A stretch of DNA of 13,486 nucleotides from Actinomycetes bacterium (GTDB lineage Bacteria > Actinomycetota > Actinomycetes > Actinomycetales > Microbacteriaceae), in assembly GCA_023386365.1 (NCBI GenBank), contig JAEWJX010000077.1, positions 1 to 13,486 on the forward strand, read 5' to 3'. Made by a program: the position numbers and the translations under genes. This document shows positions 1 to 6,477 of this stretch, one piece after another. Under the pieces are notes generated by a model, which saw nothing but the letters and a program-made list of their open reading frames with translations, was not told the DNA's origin and made no database searches. How positions within the stretch are numbered: position 1 is the first letter of the stretch; each line of letters opens with the position of its first letter.

Positions 1-846
1 CGCGCGACCCGCGCCGCGTGGGCGCTGGCCGCCGTCGCCGCCGTCACGACCGGCATCGTCATCGCCGCCACCTCTCTCACGGTGAGTCCCGAGGTGAGTG
101 TCGCCGCTCCTCCGGCGCTCGAGGCGACACCCATCGACGCCACGCTGTCCGAGGTGATCGAGGAGCTCACGGCGAAGGCGCGTGCGCTCCCGGGCGACAC
201 CGACCCGGCACAGACCATCGAGACCGAAGGCTGGTCGGCGGCGCTCGAGTTCGGCAACGACAACTCGCTCACCAACTACTTCGTGCAGCCGGAGAACGTG
301 CTGCGGGTGCGGGCCGCCGACCTCTCCGGTTTCATCGAGGTGACGGCGGGTGAAGTCCGCTGGGGTGACACAACCGCACCGCAGATCGTGCCGCCGGGCG
401 AGCTGATCATCCGCAGCGACTATGCGGCCGGCGAGTTCCCGATCCTGTACCCGCAGCCCGCCCCCGACACGGGCGCCGCCCTCTACGACTACATCCAGGC
501 AACGGTCGGGTACGACGACAGCACCCCGACGGGTCTCTACTTCACGGCGCTGCGCGACGTGCGGCTCGACTGGGCGACGACGGGTCCGCAGGCCGCCGCG
601 GTGCTCGAGCTGGTGGGCACGCTGCCGGATGTCGAACTGCTCGGCGAGGTCACCGACCGTCTCGGCCGCACCGGCATCGCCGTGTCCACAGAGATGACGC
701 TCGACGATACTGTTCGCAACGTTCTCGTCTTCGACCCGACGACGGGCAACCTGCTGTCGAACGAGATCACCTACCTCGGTGGCAGCAGCGGTCTCGACAT
801 CCCGGTCGGGTCCGTCATGCAGTACCTCGCCTGGAAAGAACCCTGA
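1..846 (+). CDS. Membrane-anchored CU044_5270-like protein (5' end missing)
   Basis: The frame is open from base 1, so the true start lies outside the window; the GTG at 82 is internal. The first visible residues (about 5-26) form an Ala/Val-rich hydrophobic segment, read as a single TM helix or signal anchor, followed by about 255 residues that would lie outside the membrane. The C-terminal half carries a stretch (LPDVELLGEVTDRLGRTGIA, then VLVFDPTTGNLL) that I recognise as typical of the actinobacterial CU044_5270 family, whose members are commonly encoded beside an ECF sigma factor and may act as its membrane partner. That role is inferred, since the neighbouring upstream gene is not visible. 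The stop shares one base with the next ATG (TGATG), so the two genes are probably translated together. Family assignment is from memory of the motif pattern and is moderately secure; function is unknown. Confidence 0.72.
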   Translation, partial: RATRAAWALAAVAAVTTGIVIAATSLTVSPEVSVAAPPALEATPIDATLSEVIEELTAKARALPGDTDPAQTIETEGWSAALEFGNDNSLTNYFVQPENVLRVRAADLSGFIEVTAGEVRWGDTTAPQIVPPGELIIRSDYAAGEFPILYPQPAPDTGAALYDYIQATVGYDDSTPTGLYFTALRDVRLDWATTGPQAAAVLELVGTLPDVELLGEVTDRLGRTGIAVSTEMTLDDTVRNVLVFDPTTGNLLSNEITYLGGSSGLDIPVGSVMQYLAWKEP

Positions 847-1352
847 TGAAGAAGGCGCTCCCCCTCGCCGCCCCGCTCCTGCTCGCCCTCACTCTCGTCC
901 CCACGGCTGCGCACGCCGCGGCGCCGGTCGACTCCGACCGTCAGGCGCGGATCGACCTGCAGACGCAGGTCGCCGAGGTGTTGGAGGAGTTCCCCGGAGG
1001 GGAGCAGGTCGGTCCGCGGACGATCTCGTGGGATGACGGCGCGATCCTGCTCGAGTTGGCGTCTCCCCTGTTCGCGTCCCGCGCGATCGGGACCTGCCCG
1101 ACCGGTCGTTACTGCGCGTGGTCGGGTTCGGCGTTCAACGGTTCGCAGTTGAGCTTCGGCGGGTGCACGTCTGCCGGATGGCTGGTCAGTCTCGCGCCGC
1201 TCGCCAGCTCCGGGGGCGCGAGGTCGTTCGCGAACGCGCGCAGCACCGGCGCGATCATGGTCCTCAACGGATCGACGACCGTGTACGCCCTCTCGGCGGG
1301 CGGCAGTGGCGTCTACATGTCGGCCACCACCGGCATCCGCTGTTACACCTGA
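846..1352 (+). CDS. Secreted four-cysteine protein, peptidase inhibitor I36-like
   Basis: 168 aa. Residues 1-24 are a classic signal peptide: MKK, a Leu/Ala core, and an AHA-A cleavage site after residue 24. A polar region (25-80) looks like a propeptide or linker. The C-terminal domain (about 82-168) holds exactly four cysteines, C84, C90, C107 and C166, which could form two disulfides outside the cell. The opening CPTGRYCAW followed by a small Gly/Ser-rich beta-type domain resembles peptidase inhibitor family I36 (Streptomyces metalloproteinase-inhibitor type, beta/gamma-crystallin-like fold). Inhibitor activity is an inference; the fold could instead be purely structural. The ATG overlaps the stop of the preceding gene by one base, which fixes the start and implies translational coupling with that membrane protein. 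Confidence 0.8.
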   Translation: MKKALPLAAPLLLALTLVPTAAHAAAPVDSDRQARIDLQTQVAEVLEEFPGGEQVGPRTISWDDGAILLELASPLFASRAIGTCPTGRYCAWSGSAFNGSQLSFGGCTSAGWLVSLAPLASSGGARSFANARSTGAIMVLNGSTTVYALSAGGSGVYMSATTGIRCYT

Positions 1353-1369
1353 CGACACGCCGCTCACTG

Positions 1370-1398
1370 TTGCGGGCGACTCGCTGGATGCGGACAAT
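1370..1398 (+). promoter_or_regulatory. Probable sigma-A type promoter giving a leaderless mRNA
   Basis: TTGCGG (1370-1375) and GACAAT (1393-1398) are separated by exactly 17 bp. The predicted transcription start, about 7 nt after the -10 box, falls at 1405-1406, on the A of the ATG at 1406. No Shine-Dalgarno sequence precedes that ATG, as expected for a leaderless transcript, which is common in actinomycetes. This supports 1406 over the in-frame ATG at 1388, which lies inside the promoter spacer. Confidence 0.5.
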
Positions 1399-1405
1399 CG
1401 AACAC

Positions 1406-1699
1406 ATGTTCGACACGATTCATCCGACTGTCGAGCAGGCCGGGCTCGACGCATCCTCTCTCACCATCTGGCTCCTCGACGGGGTCCCGATCCGGCTGTT
1501 CTGGCGCGGTAGACGCTGGCGCATCGTCGACACCCCCACCCGGATCGGGTCGGCGGATGCCGTCTGGCATCCGGCGTTGACGCATCCCCCGGTCGGATGG
1601 TCGGGCTGGCGTTTCACCGCGAGCGACGGCGCATCCACACAGGTGCTCGACGTGCGCGCGGCCGGGGCCGGCTGGCAACTGCTCGCCGCCTACGACTGA
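1406..1699 (+). CDS. Small DUF6504-like protein
   Basis: 97 aa, with no signal peptide or membrane segment, so presumably cytoplasmic. The core (about residues 18-40) reads as a hypothetical beta-rich domain with the pattern IWLLDGVPIRLFWRGRRWRI. This resembles the 'xG.P..F.WRGR.y.v' signature I associate with DUF6504-type proteins, often found near translesion-polymerase genes in Actinobacteria; no such partner is visible here. Several conserved-looking Trp residues follow. The start at 1406 is chosen because a well-spaced promoter predicts transcription beginning there; an in-frame ATG at 1388 would add six residues. The gene ends 15 bp before the next and probably shares its transcript. 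Family call is tentative and function unknown. Confidence 0.6.
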   Translation: MFDTIHPTVEQAGLDASSLTIWLLDGVPIRLFWRGRRWRIVDTPTRIGSADAVWHPALTHPPVGWSGWRFTASDGASTQVLDVRAAGAGWQLLAAYD

Positions 1700-1714
1700 C
1701 CCGCGAGCGCCGCC

Positions 1715-2038
1715 ATGCGGCACCAGCTGCAGGACGCGTACGACTCCGCCCGCCGACGGGCCGCCGACACGACCCGCCAGCAGTGGCATCCGATCCTCGC
1801 CGCCGATGAGGTGGAGCCGGGCGTCTGGTTTCTGCGCGCGTGGGACGGCACCCCGTATGCCATCGTGCGTGCCCTCGAACTCGGCGGCGAGCGCGGGTAC
1901 CGTGCCACCACCTGGGCGGAGCGTCCCGAAGATCGTCGGCTCATCGGCTACTGGAAGACGCTGCGCCGCGCGTGCGAGGTCGCGCATGCGCGTTTCCTGC
2001 GTCGGCACGGGCCGAACGGCGAGCCGATGAGCAGGTGA
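1715..2038 (+). CDS. Small conserved-looking hypothetical protein
   Basis: 107 aa, basic, Arg- and Trp-rich, with no TM segment or signal peptide. I do not recognise a family. A central section (about 23-75) has regularly spaced aromatic residues (WHPIL, GVWFLRAW, YAIVRALELG, TTWAE), suggesting a compact beta-rich fold, followed by an Arg-rich helical tail (about 75-100). The Ala/Arg N-terminus looks alpha-helical. It begins 15 bp after the preceding gene and has no strong ribosome site (only GCGAGCG upstream), so it is probably co-transcribed with it. It converges on the FUSC gene with only 13 bp between stop codons and no recognisable terminator. Confidence 0.6.
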   Translation: MRHQLQDAYDSARRRAADTTRQQWHPILAADEVEPGVWFLRAWDGTPYAIVRALELGGERGYRATTWAERPEDRRLIGYWKTLRRACEVAHARFLRRHGPNGEPMSR

Positions 2039-2051
2039 CGCCGGTCAGCGG

Positions 2052-3026
2052 TCAGCTGCGTGAACGCATCCGACCCATCGCCCACGGCACGAGCACCCCG
2101 AAGATCAGGGCGAGCGACACCCCGACCAGGGTTTCGACGGCACGCTCCCAGAACCGGTGCGCGACATCCTGGGGGTCGCCCTGCAGCAGCAGCATGAACA
2201 CGAGGAACGTGCCGAAGAAGCCGGTGATGTACCAGCGGCTCCCGGCGAGGGCGGTCAGCACGGAGATCAGCCCCAACGCGACTACACCCATGAGCCAGCC
2301 GGGCGGGGTGAGCACCATGAATGCGCCGCCCAGCGCGGCCCCCGCGATCACCGCGCCGGCACGTCCGAAGGCGCGCGCCACCACGACGCCCCCGTTCGGA
2401 CGCATTACGAGCAGCACCGCGCCCACAGCCCATCCCACATGGTCGAGCTGCAATGCGAAGCCGAGCGCGGTTGCGATCCCGGCGGCGAGACCGAGCCGGA
2501 TGCCGTAGCCGATGAGGCGGGTGGTCGGCTGGGGTGGGGCGGGTGGGCGGGGTGGGCGCGCGGGCCACGGCAGCGACACGAGCGTGCACCAGAGGCCGCC
2601 CGCCGCCATGATCGCGGCCAGAACAAACCCGGAGCTCGCCGTGTCGAAGCTGAAGCCGATGCCGATCATCGGGACGCCGAGCGTGAGGATCGCCGCGCCC
2701 ACCGCGCTGCGACCCGCAGCGACAGCCCCGATCACGCACGCCGTCACGATGGCGACCAGGGCGAGGGCGAGCGTCTGCCCGAGAACCGCGCCGAGCAGGA
2801 TGCCGAGCCCCGCCATCGTGCTCGCCAGGAGGTAGCTGATCCGCGAGCGCCGCGTGGGCAGCAGGCCGAGGGCGGCGGCAGGCAGCACCCCGAGCGCGCA
2901 CGCGACCCCGCGCACCGGGTCGATGGTGGCGACCACGACCGCGGGAACCGCGAAGGTCGCGCCGAGGAGAAGGTGCCGTGGGGTCCACGCGATCGCGGGA
3001 CGGGGAGGCGGCGGCGCGACCGTCAC
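2052..3026 (-). CDS. FUSC-family integral membrane protein
   Basis: 324 aa from a GTG start at 3026. The codon overlaps the stop of the upstream exporter as GTGA, which fixes the start; the open frame continues further upstream but only as a shadow of the exporter. There are two hydrophobic bundles: residues about 17-140 with five or six helices, then a Pro-rich linker (PPRPPAPPQP). From about 170 to 310 lies a FUSC-type half with the recognisable run WAVGAVLLVMRP followed by small-residue helices and a WYITGFFGTFLVFMLLL-type segment. FUSC proteins (fusaric-acid-resistance-like, related to AaeB and YccS) are linked to export of aromatic acids and other small molecules. Tight coupling to a DHA2 exporter suggests a joint export or resistance role. 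Substrate unknown. Confidence 0.85.
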   Translation of the reverse strand: MTVAPPPPRPAIAWTPRHLLLGATFAVPAVVVATIDPVRGVACALGVLPAAALGLLPTRRSRISYLLASTMAGLGILLGAVLGQTLALALVAIVTACVIGAVAAGRSAVGAAILTLGVPMIGIGFSFDTASSGFVLAAIMAAGGLWCTLVSLPWPARPPRPPAPPQPTTRLIGYGIRLGLAAGIATALGFALQLDHVGWAVGAVLLVMRPNGGVVVARAFGRAGAVIAGAALGGAFMVLTPPGWLMGVVALGLISVLTALAGSRWYITGFFGTFLVFMLLLQGDPQDVAHRFWERAVETLVGVSLALIFGVLVPWAMGRMRSRS

Positions 3027-4549
3027 GTCGGTCGGCTCGCCCGGCGCCACAGCAGCAGCACGATGCCGGCCGCGGCGACCGACAGGATGCCGACGACGAC
3101 CATCGCATCCGCGACACCTGCCGAGAACGCGGCGACGACCGCATCGACCACCCTCTGCTGCGAGTCGGCGGGGAGCCCGGAGACCGCGTCCTGGAATGAT
3201 GACGAGTTCACGAGCGCGCGGTGCACGGCGTCGATCTCGTCGGCGGTGAGGCCCTCGTCGGCGGCTGCCGTCTGCCATTCCCCTTGGGTGAGGCCGCGTC
3301 CGAGTGCCGAGAGCACGGCCACGCCGATGGCGCCACCCACCATGCTCGACATCTTGAAGACTCCGGCGGCGGTGCCGGAGAGTTCGGCCGGCACCTGGCC
3401 GACGGCGGTGTCCGAGATGGGTGTCGACAGCATCCCGAGCCCGAGGCCCACGACGACGAGTGCGGCGCACATCTGCCAGAGCGGCGAGTCGGCCGAGAGG
3501 AACCCGAGTAGCAGCAGTCCGGCGCTCATGATGATGAGCCCGATCACCACGGGACGCCGGCCGCCGAAGCGCTGGCTCATGCGGGATCCGAGGGGGATGA
3601 ACGCGAAGATGCCGAGGGTCGACGGCAGCATGAGCAGGCCGGCCGCCACCGGGTCGAAGCCGCGTGCGTTCTGCAGCCACAGCACAAGCAGGTAGCTGAG
3701 GCCGGCAAAGGCGAGGTTCATGGTGAGGTTGGCGGTGAGCGCGCCGTCGTAGGGGCGCAGCCGGAACAGGCGGAAGTCGACGAGCGGGTTCCGCACCCGC
3801 AACTCGATCACCACCCAGGCGGCGGCGAGCACGATCGCCGCGATCAGCATCCCCACGACGACGGGGCTGCCCCAGCCGGCCGCGGGGCCGTCGGTGAGCG
3901 CGTAGAGCAACGCGAACACGGCGAGGCCGATGGTCACGAGGCCGGCCCAGTCGATGCTGCGAGACGCGTCGGCGTCTTTCGACTCGGGGGTGAGGCGACG
4001 GATGACGAGCCAGGCGACCGCGGCGAGCGGCACGTTCAGCCAGAACAGCCACTGCCATCCGAGGGTCTGCGTGATGATCCCGCCGATCGCCGGTCCGACC
4101 GCCTGTCCACCCCAGGCCACCGCCTGCCAGATGCCGAACGCGGCGAGCTGTTCACGTCCGGTGAACTGCGCCGGGATGAGGGCCAGCGTCGCCGGAAGGA
4201 TGAGCGCGGCACCGACACCCATGAGGGCGCGGCCGGCGATGAGCGCCGGCATCCCCTGGGCGAGCGCCGCGACGATCGAGAACAGGCCGAAGCAGAGCAC
4301 GCCGAGCAGCAGCATCCGCCGCCGACCGAAGAGGTCGCCGAAGCGTCCGGATGCGATGACGAGCGCACCGGTCACCAGGCTGAACGCGTTGTTGGCCCAC
4401 TGCAGCGCGTCGAGGTCGGCGTGCAGGTCGTCGGCGATCGTGGGGATCGCGACCCCCAGGTTCGCGAACGCCAGCCACACCAGCCCAGCGGCACCGCAGA
4501 TGCCTGCCAGTGAGATCCATCGGGCGCGGCTCTGCACGGCGGTCGTCAT
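3023..4549 (-). CDS. DHA2-type (14-TM) MFS drug:H+ antiporter
   Basis: 508 aa, about the normal length for a 14-helix DHA2 (EmrB/QacA-like) exporter. Visible signatures are an N-terminal helix with LGVAIPTIADDL (31-42), the LQWANNAFSL segment (49-58) typical of the family, MFS motif A GRFGDLFGRRR (68-78) between helices 2 and 3, and the antiporter motif C region with GQAVGPAIGG (149-158) in helix 5. The N-terminal tail is short and cytoplasmic; the last loop before the final helix (about 420-470) is long and hydrophilic. The ATG is preceded by GGGAGG with a 4-nt spacer. It would export toxic or hydrophobic compounds using the proton gradient. It lies 79 bp downstream of the small membrane-protein gene and overlaps the FUSC gene by 4 bp. 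The substrate cannot be read from sequence. Confidence 0.92.
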   Translation of the reverse strand: MTTAVQSRARWISLAGICGAAGLVWLAFANLGVAIPTIADDLHADLDALQWANNAFSLVTGALVIASGRFGDLFGRRRMLLLGVLCFGLFSIVAALAQGMPALIAGRALMGVGAALILPATLALIPAQFTGREQLAAFGIWQAVAWGGQAVGPAIGGIITQTLGWQWLFWLNVPLAAVAWLVIRRLTPESKDADASRSIDWAGLVTIGLAVFALLYALTDGPAAGWGSPVVVGMLIAAIVLAAAWVVIELRVRNPLVDFRLFRLRPYDGALTANLTMNLAFAGLSYLLVLWLQNARGFDPVAAGLLMLPSTLGIFAFIPLGSRMSQRFGGRRPVVIGLIIMSAGLLLLGFLSADSPLWQMCAALVVVGLGLGMLSTPISDTAVGQVPAELSGTAAGVFKMSSMVGGAIGVAVLSALGRGLTQGEWQTAAADEGLTADEIDAVHRALVNSSSFQDAVSGLPADSQQRVVDAVVAAFSAGVADAMVVVGILSVAAAGIVLLLWRRASRPT

Positions 4550-4628
4550 GACGCCTCCCGGATGATCGCTCAGGAACGGGGTGCGCCCACGCTACTCCCG
4601 GCGACCGCACCTGGCCACGGGTCCGCAC
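4550..4628 (-). promoter_or_regulatory. Spacer upstream of the DHA2 exporter, possible own promoter
   Basis: These 79 bp separate the small membrane-protein gene from the exporter. On the minus strand a TAGCGT hexamer (4594-4589) could be a -10 box, but the -35 position is poor (TGGCCA). It lies between the arms of a 6-bp inverted repeat, GGTGCG (4580-4585) and CGCACC (4606-4611). GGGAGG at 4559-4554 is the exporter ribosome site. The palindrome found upstream of the HxlR gene is not repeated here. A separate promoter is possible but weakly supported. Confidence 0.25.
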
Positions 4629-5108
4629 TCACTCGATGATGCTCCCGGCCATCATCAGCACCACCGCGGTCATCGCGATCACCGGGATGCGCCCGCCCCA
4701 GTCGCGCACGCGGGCGACGACGAACACCGACAGCACGCCGTAACCGACGGCCGCGAGCGACGCGATCATGGCGATGGGTGGGGGCCCGGATGCGCCGTCG
4801 TGCCCGTGGACGTCGGGTGCGGGCGAGGGCGTCGCTGTTCCGACGATGGTCGCCAGCTGCAACCCGGCCATGAGCAGGAGCCCGATCACGGCGTGGCCCG
4901 CCACCGTATGGGTGCTCGTCGAGTGTCGCTGTGCCGTGGCGCGGCGGATGGCGGCGAGGGCGATCGCGGCGGCGAGAAGGATCGCCGTCCACAGCACGGG
5001 AGGCAGCAGGCCGACGAACGCACTGTCGACGAGGGCCGCGAGGGCCGGCGCGATTGCCGCGAACTCGAGGCCGCGTTCCGGTCGCCGCCGTGCGTCGGGC
5101 GCGGTCAG
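4629..5108 (-). CDS. Small multi-TM membrane protein with apparent CTG start
   Basis: 159 aa if translation begins at the CTG at 5108-5106. No ATG, GTG or TTG lies in frame near the upstream gene's end. The first standard start (GTG at 4997) has no ribosome site and would remove a hydrophobic stretch (14-35). The CTG overlaps the permease stop as CTGA and is preceded by a GAGGCGG-like ribosome site, giving a plausible N-terminus (TAPDARRRPERG). Hydrophobic segments lie at about 14-35, 36-54, 71-90, 111-132 and 140-158, implying four or five TM helices. Two loops contain histidines: H62, H67, H72 and H101, H103. I do not recognise the family. Its place between two MFS genes suggests an accessory role in the same transport unit, which is inference. 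Confidence 0.65.
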   Translation of the reverse strand: MTAPDARRRPERGLEFAAIAPALAALVDSAFVGLLPPVLWTAILLAAAIALAAIRRATAQRHSTSTHTVAGHAVIGLLLMAGLQLATIVGTATPSPAPDVHGHDGASGPPPIAMIASLAAVGYGVLSVFVVARVRDWGGRIPVIAMTAVVLMMAGSIIE

Positions 5109-6430
5109 TTCGCCGCCTCGGCGACGGGGGTGGGGTCGGGATGCGGCGCGCCGGCTTCGACGGCGGGCCGACGCCGTACGGCGATCGACAGCACGGCCGC
5201 GATGGCGCAGAGGGCGGCGCCGCCCCACCACGCGTAGGTGTAGGTGCCGAAGCTGTCGCGGATGACGCCCGCGCCGAGGGCGGCGGCCGCGGCGCCCAGC
5301 TGGTGGGCCGCGAAGACCCATCCGAACACGATCGTGCCGCGGTCGCCAAAGATCTCGCGGCAGAGGGCGGCGGTCGGCGGCACGGTCGCCACCCAGTCGA
5401 GACCGTAGATGACGATGAACAGCACCATGCTCGGGTGCACCACATCCGACAGCAGCCACGGCAGCATCACGAGGCCCACGCCACGGAACCCGTAGTAGGC
5501 GACCAGCAGGATGCGCGGGTCGAACTTGTCGGTCAGCCACCCGGAGGCGATGGTGCCGGCGATGTCGAAGATGCCGACCACGGCCAGCAACCCTGCCGCC
5601 GTGGTCGTCGCCATGCCGTGGTCGTGCGCGGAGGGGATGAAGTGGATGCCGATGAGCCCGTTGGTGGTGGCCCCGCAGATGGCGAAGGCGATGGCAAGCG
5701 CCCAGAACGCGCGGTGCTTTGAGGCGGATGCGAGTCCGTCGATGGCGCGGCGGGCGGCGTTCCCGGTGTGGCGAATCGGCGCGACGTGGGTGGCGGGGTC
5801 AGCGCCGAAGGGCAGCACGCCGCGGTCTTCGGGGTGGTCGCGCAGGACGAGCCACACGATCGGCACGGCGGCGAGCGCCACCGCGGCGACGAGCAGGGAG
5901 GCGACGCGCCAGCCGGAGGTTTCGGCGAGCTGGGCGACGGGCGGCAGGAAGATGAGCTGCCCGGTCGCGGAGCCGGCGGTGAGGATGCCCATCACGAGAC
6001 CGCGGCGACGCACGAACCAGCGGTTGGCGATGGTGGCGGCGAACACGAGCGCCATGGAGCCGGTGCCGAGGCCGATGAGCACGCCCCAGAAGATCAGCAG
6101 CTGCCACGATGCCGTCATCAGCACGCTGCCGCCTGCGCCGAACGCCACGAGGGTGAGCGCGGTGGCCACCACCTGGCGGATGCCGAAACGGTCCATGAGG
6201 GCTGCGGCGAAGGGCGCGGTGAGGCCGTAGAGAAGGAGGTTGACGCTCACGGCCGCCGACATGACGGTGGTCGACCAGCCGAACTCCTCGTTGAGCGGAA
6301 CCATGAGGGCGCCTGGTGCCGCACGGAATCCGGCGGCGGCGAGCAGCGCCAGGAACGAGACGGCGGCCACCCACCACGCCGGATGCACGCGTCGGCGGCG
6401 GGTGATCTCACGATCCTCGGCTGCGGGCAT
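5105..6430 (-). CDS. 12-TM MFS permease (OFA/monocarboxylate-type)
   Basis: 441 aa from the ATG at 6430, which follows a good GAGGGGAA ribosome site (6443-6436); an in-frame ATG at 6445 would add five residues (MRGTA). The N-terminus is charged (DREITRRRR), then there are twelve hydrophobic segments with a central cytoplasmic loop at about 200-235. Features such as GFRAAPGALMVPL with EFGWS (about 34-54), the motif A-like DRFGIR after helix 2, and a W-rich FVRRRGLVMGI segment match the MFS group with oxalate/formate and monocarboxylate carriers. Import of an organic acid or efflux are both possible. It is divergent from hxlR across a 47-bp spacer holding a palindromic operator, and its stop overlaps the next gene's start, so it probably leads a regulated transport operon. 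Confidence 0.9.
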   Translation of the reverse strand: MPAAEDREITRRRRVHPAWWVAAVSFLALLAAAGFRAAPGALMVPLNEEFGWSTTVMSAAVSVNLLLYGLTAPFAAALMDRFGIRQVVATALTLVAFGAGGSVLMTASWQLLIFWGVLIGLGTGSMALVFAATIANRWFVRRRGLVMGILTAGSATGQLIFLPPVAQLAETSGWRVASLLVAAVALAAVPIVWLVLRDHPEDRGVLPFGADPATHVAPIRHTGNAARRAIDGLASASKHRAFWALAIAFAICGATTNGLIGIHFIPSAHDHGMATTTAAGLLAVVGIFDIAGTIASGWLTDKFDPRILLVAYYGFRGVGLVMLPWLLSDVVHPSMVLFIVIYGLDWVATVPPTAALCREIFGDRGTIVFGWVFAAHQLGAAAAALGAGVIRDSFGTYTYAWWGGAALCAIAAVLSIAVRRRPAVEAGAPHPDPTPVAEAAN

Positions 6431-6435
6431 GGCGG

Positions 6436-6443
6436 TTCCCCTC
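6436..6443 (-). promoter_or_regulatory. Ribosome binding site of the MFS permease
   Basis: On the minus strand GAGGGGAA stands 5 nt before the ATG at 6430 and overlaps the ATG at 6445. The alternative upstream ATG has AAGGAAG in front, but that sequence is one arm of the operator palindrome. This favours 6430 as the start. Confidence 0.45.
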
Positions 6444-6449
6444 ATCTGA

Positions 6450-6464
6450 CTTCCTTGAAGGAAG
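6450..6464. promoter_or_regulatory. Palindromic operator between hxlR and the MFS permease
   Basis: CTTCCTT-G-AAGGAAG is a perfect palindrome with 7-bp arms and a single central base. It sits immediately upstream of the hxlR -10 box (TACACT) and within the expected promoter or leader of the divergent permease. HxlR proteins are dimeric winged-helix regulators that bind palindromes near their own genes, so this is very probably the HxlR binding site. Binding here would block both directions. Confidence 0.7.
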
Positions 6465-6465
6465 C

Positions 6466-6471
6466 TACACT
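6466..6471 (+). promoter_or_regulatory. -10 box of hxlR, probable leaderless transcript
   Basis: TACACT (match to TATACT-type -10 boxes) ends 6 nt before the hxlR ATG, so transcription should begin at or next to the ATG at 6478. There is no Shine-Dalgarno sequence. The -35 region is poorly matched. The operator palindrome fills the space between -35 and -10, a classic repressor position. Confidence 0.5.
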
Positions 6472-6477
6472 AGTCGG

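Noticed and set aside
2157..3695. 512-aa open frame on the plus strand opposite FUSC and DHA2
   Set aside because: Low-complexity Arg/Glu/Ala/Ser sequence antisense to two clear membrane proteins.
3027..4058. Upstream extension of the FUSC frame to 4058
   Set aside because: This part is an Arg/Ala-rich shadow of the DHA2 exporter; membrane-protein character begins only at the GTG at 3026.
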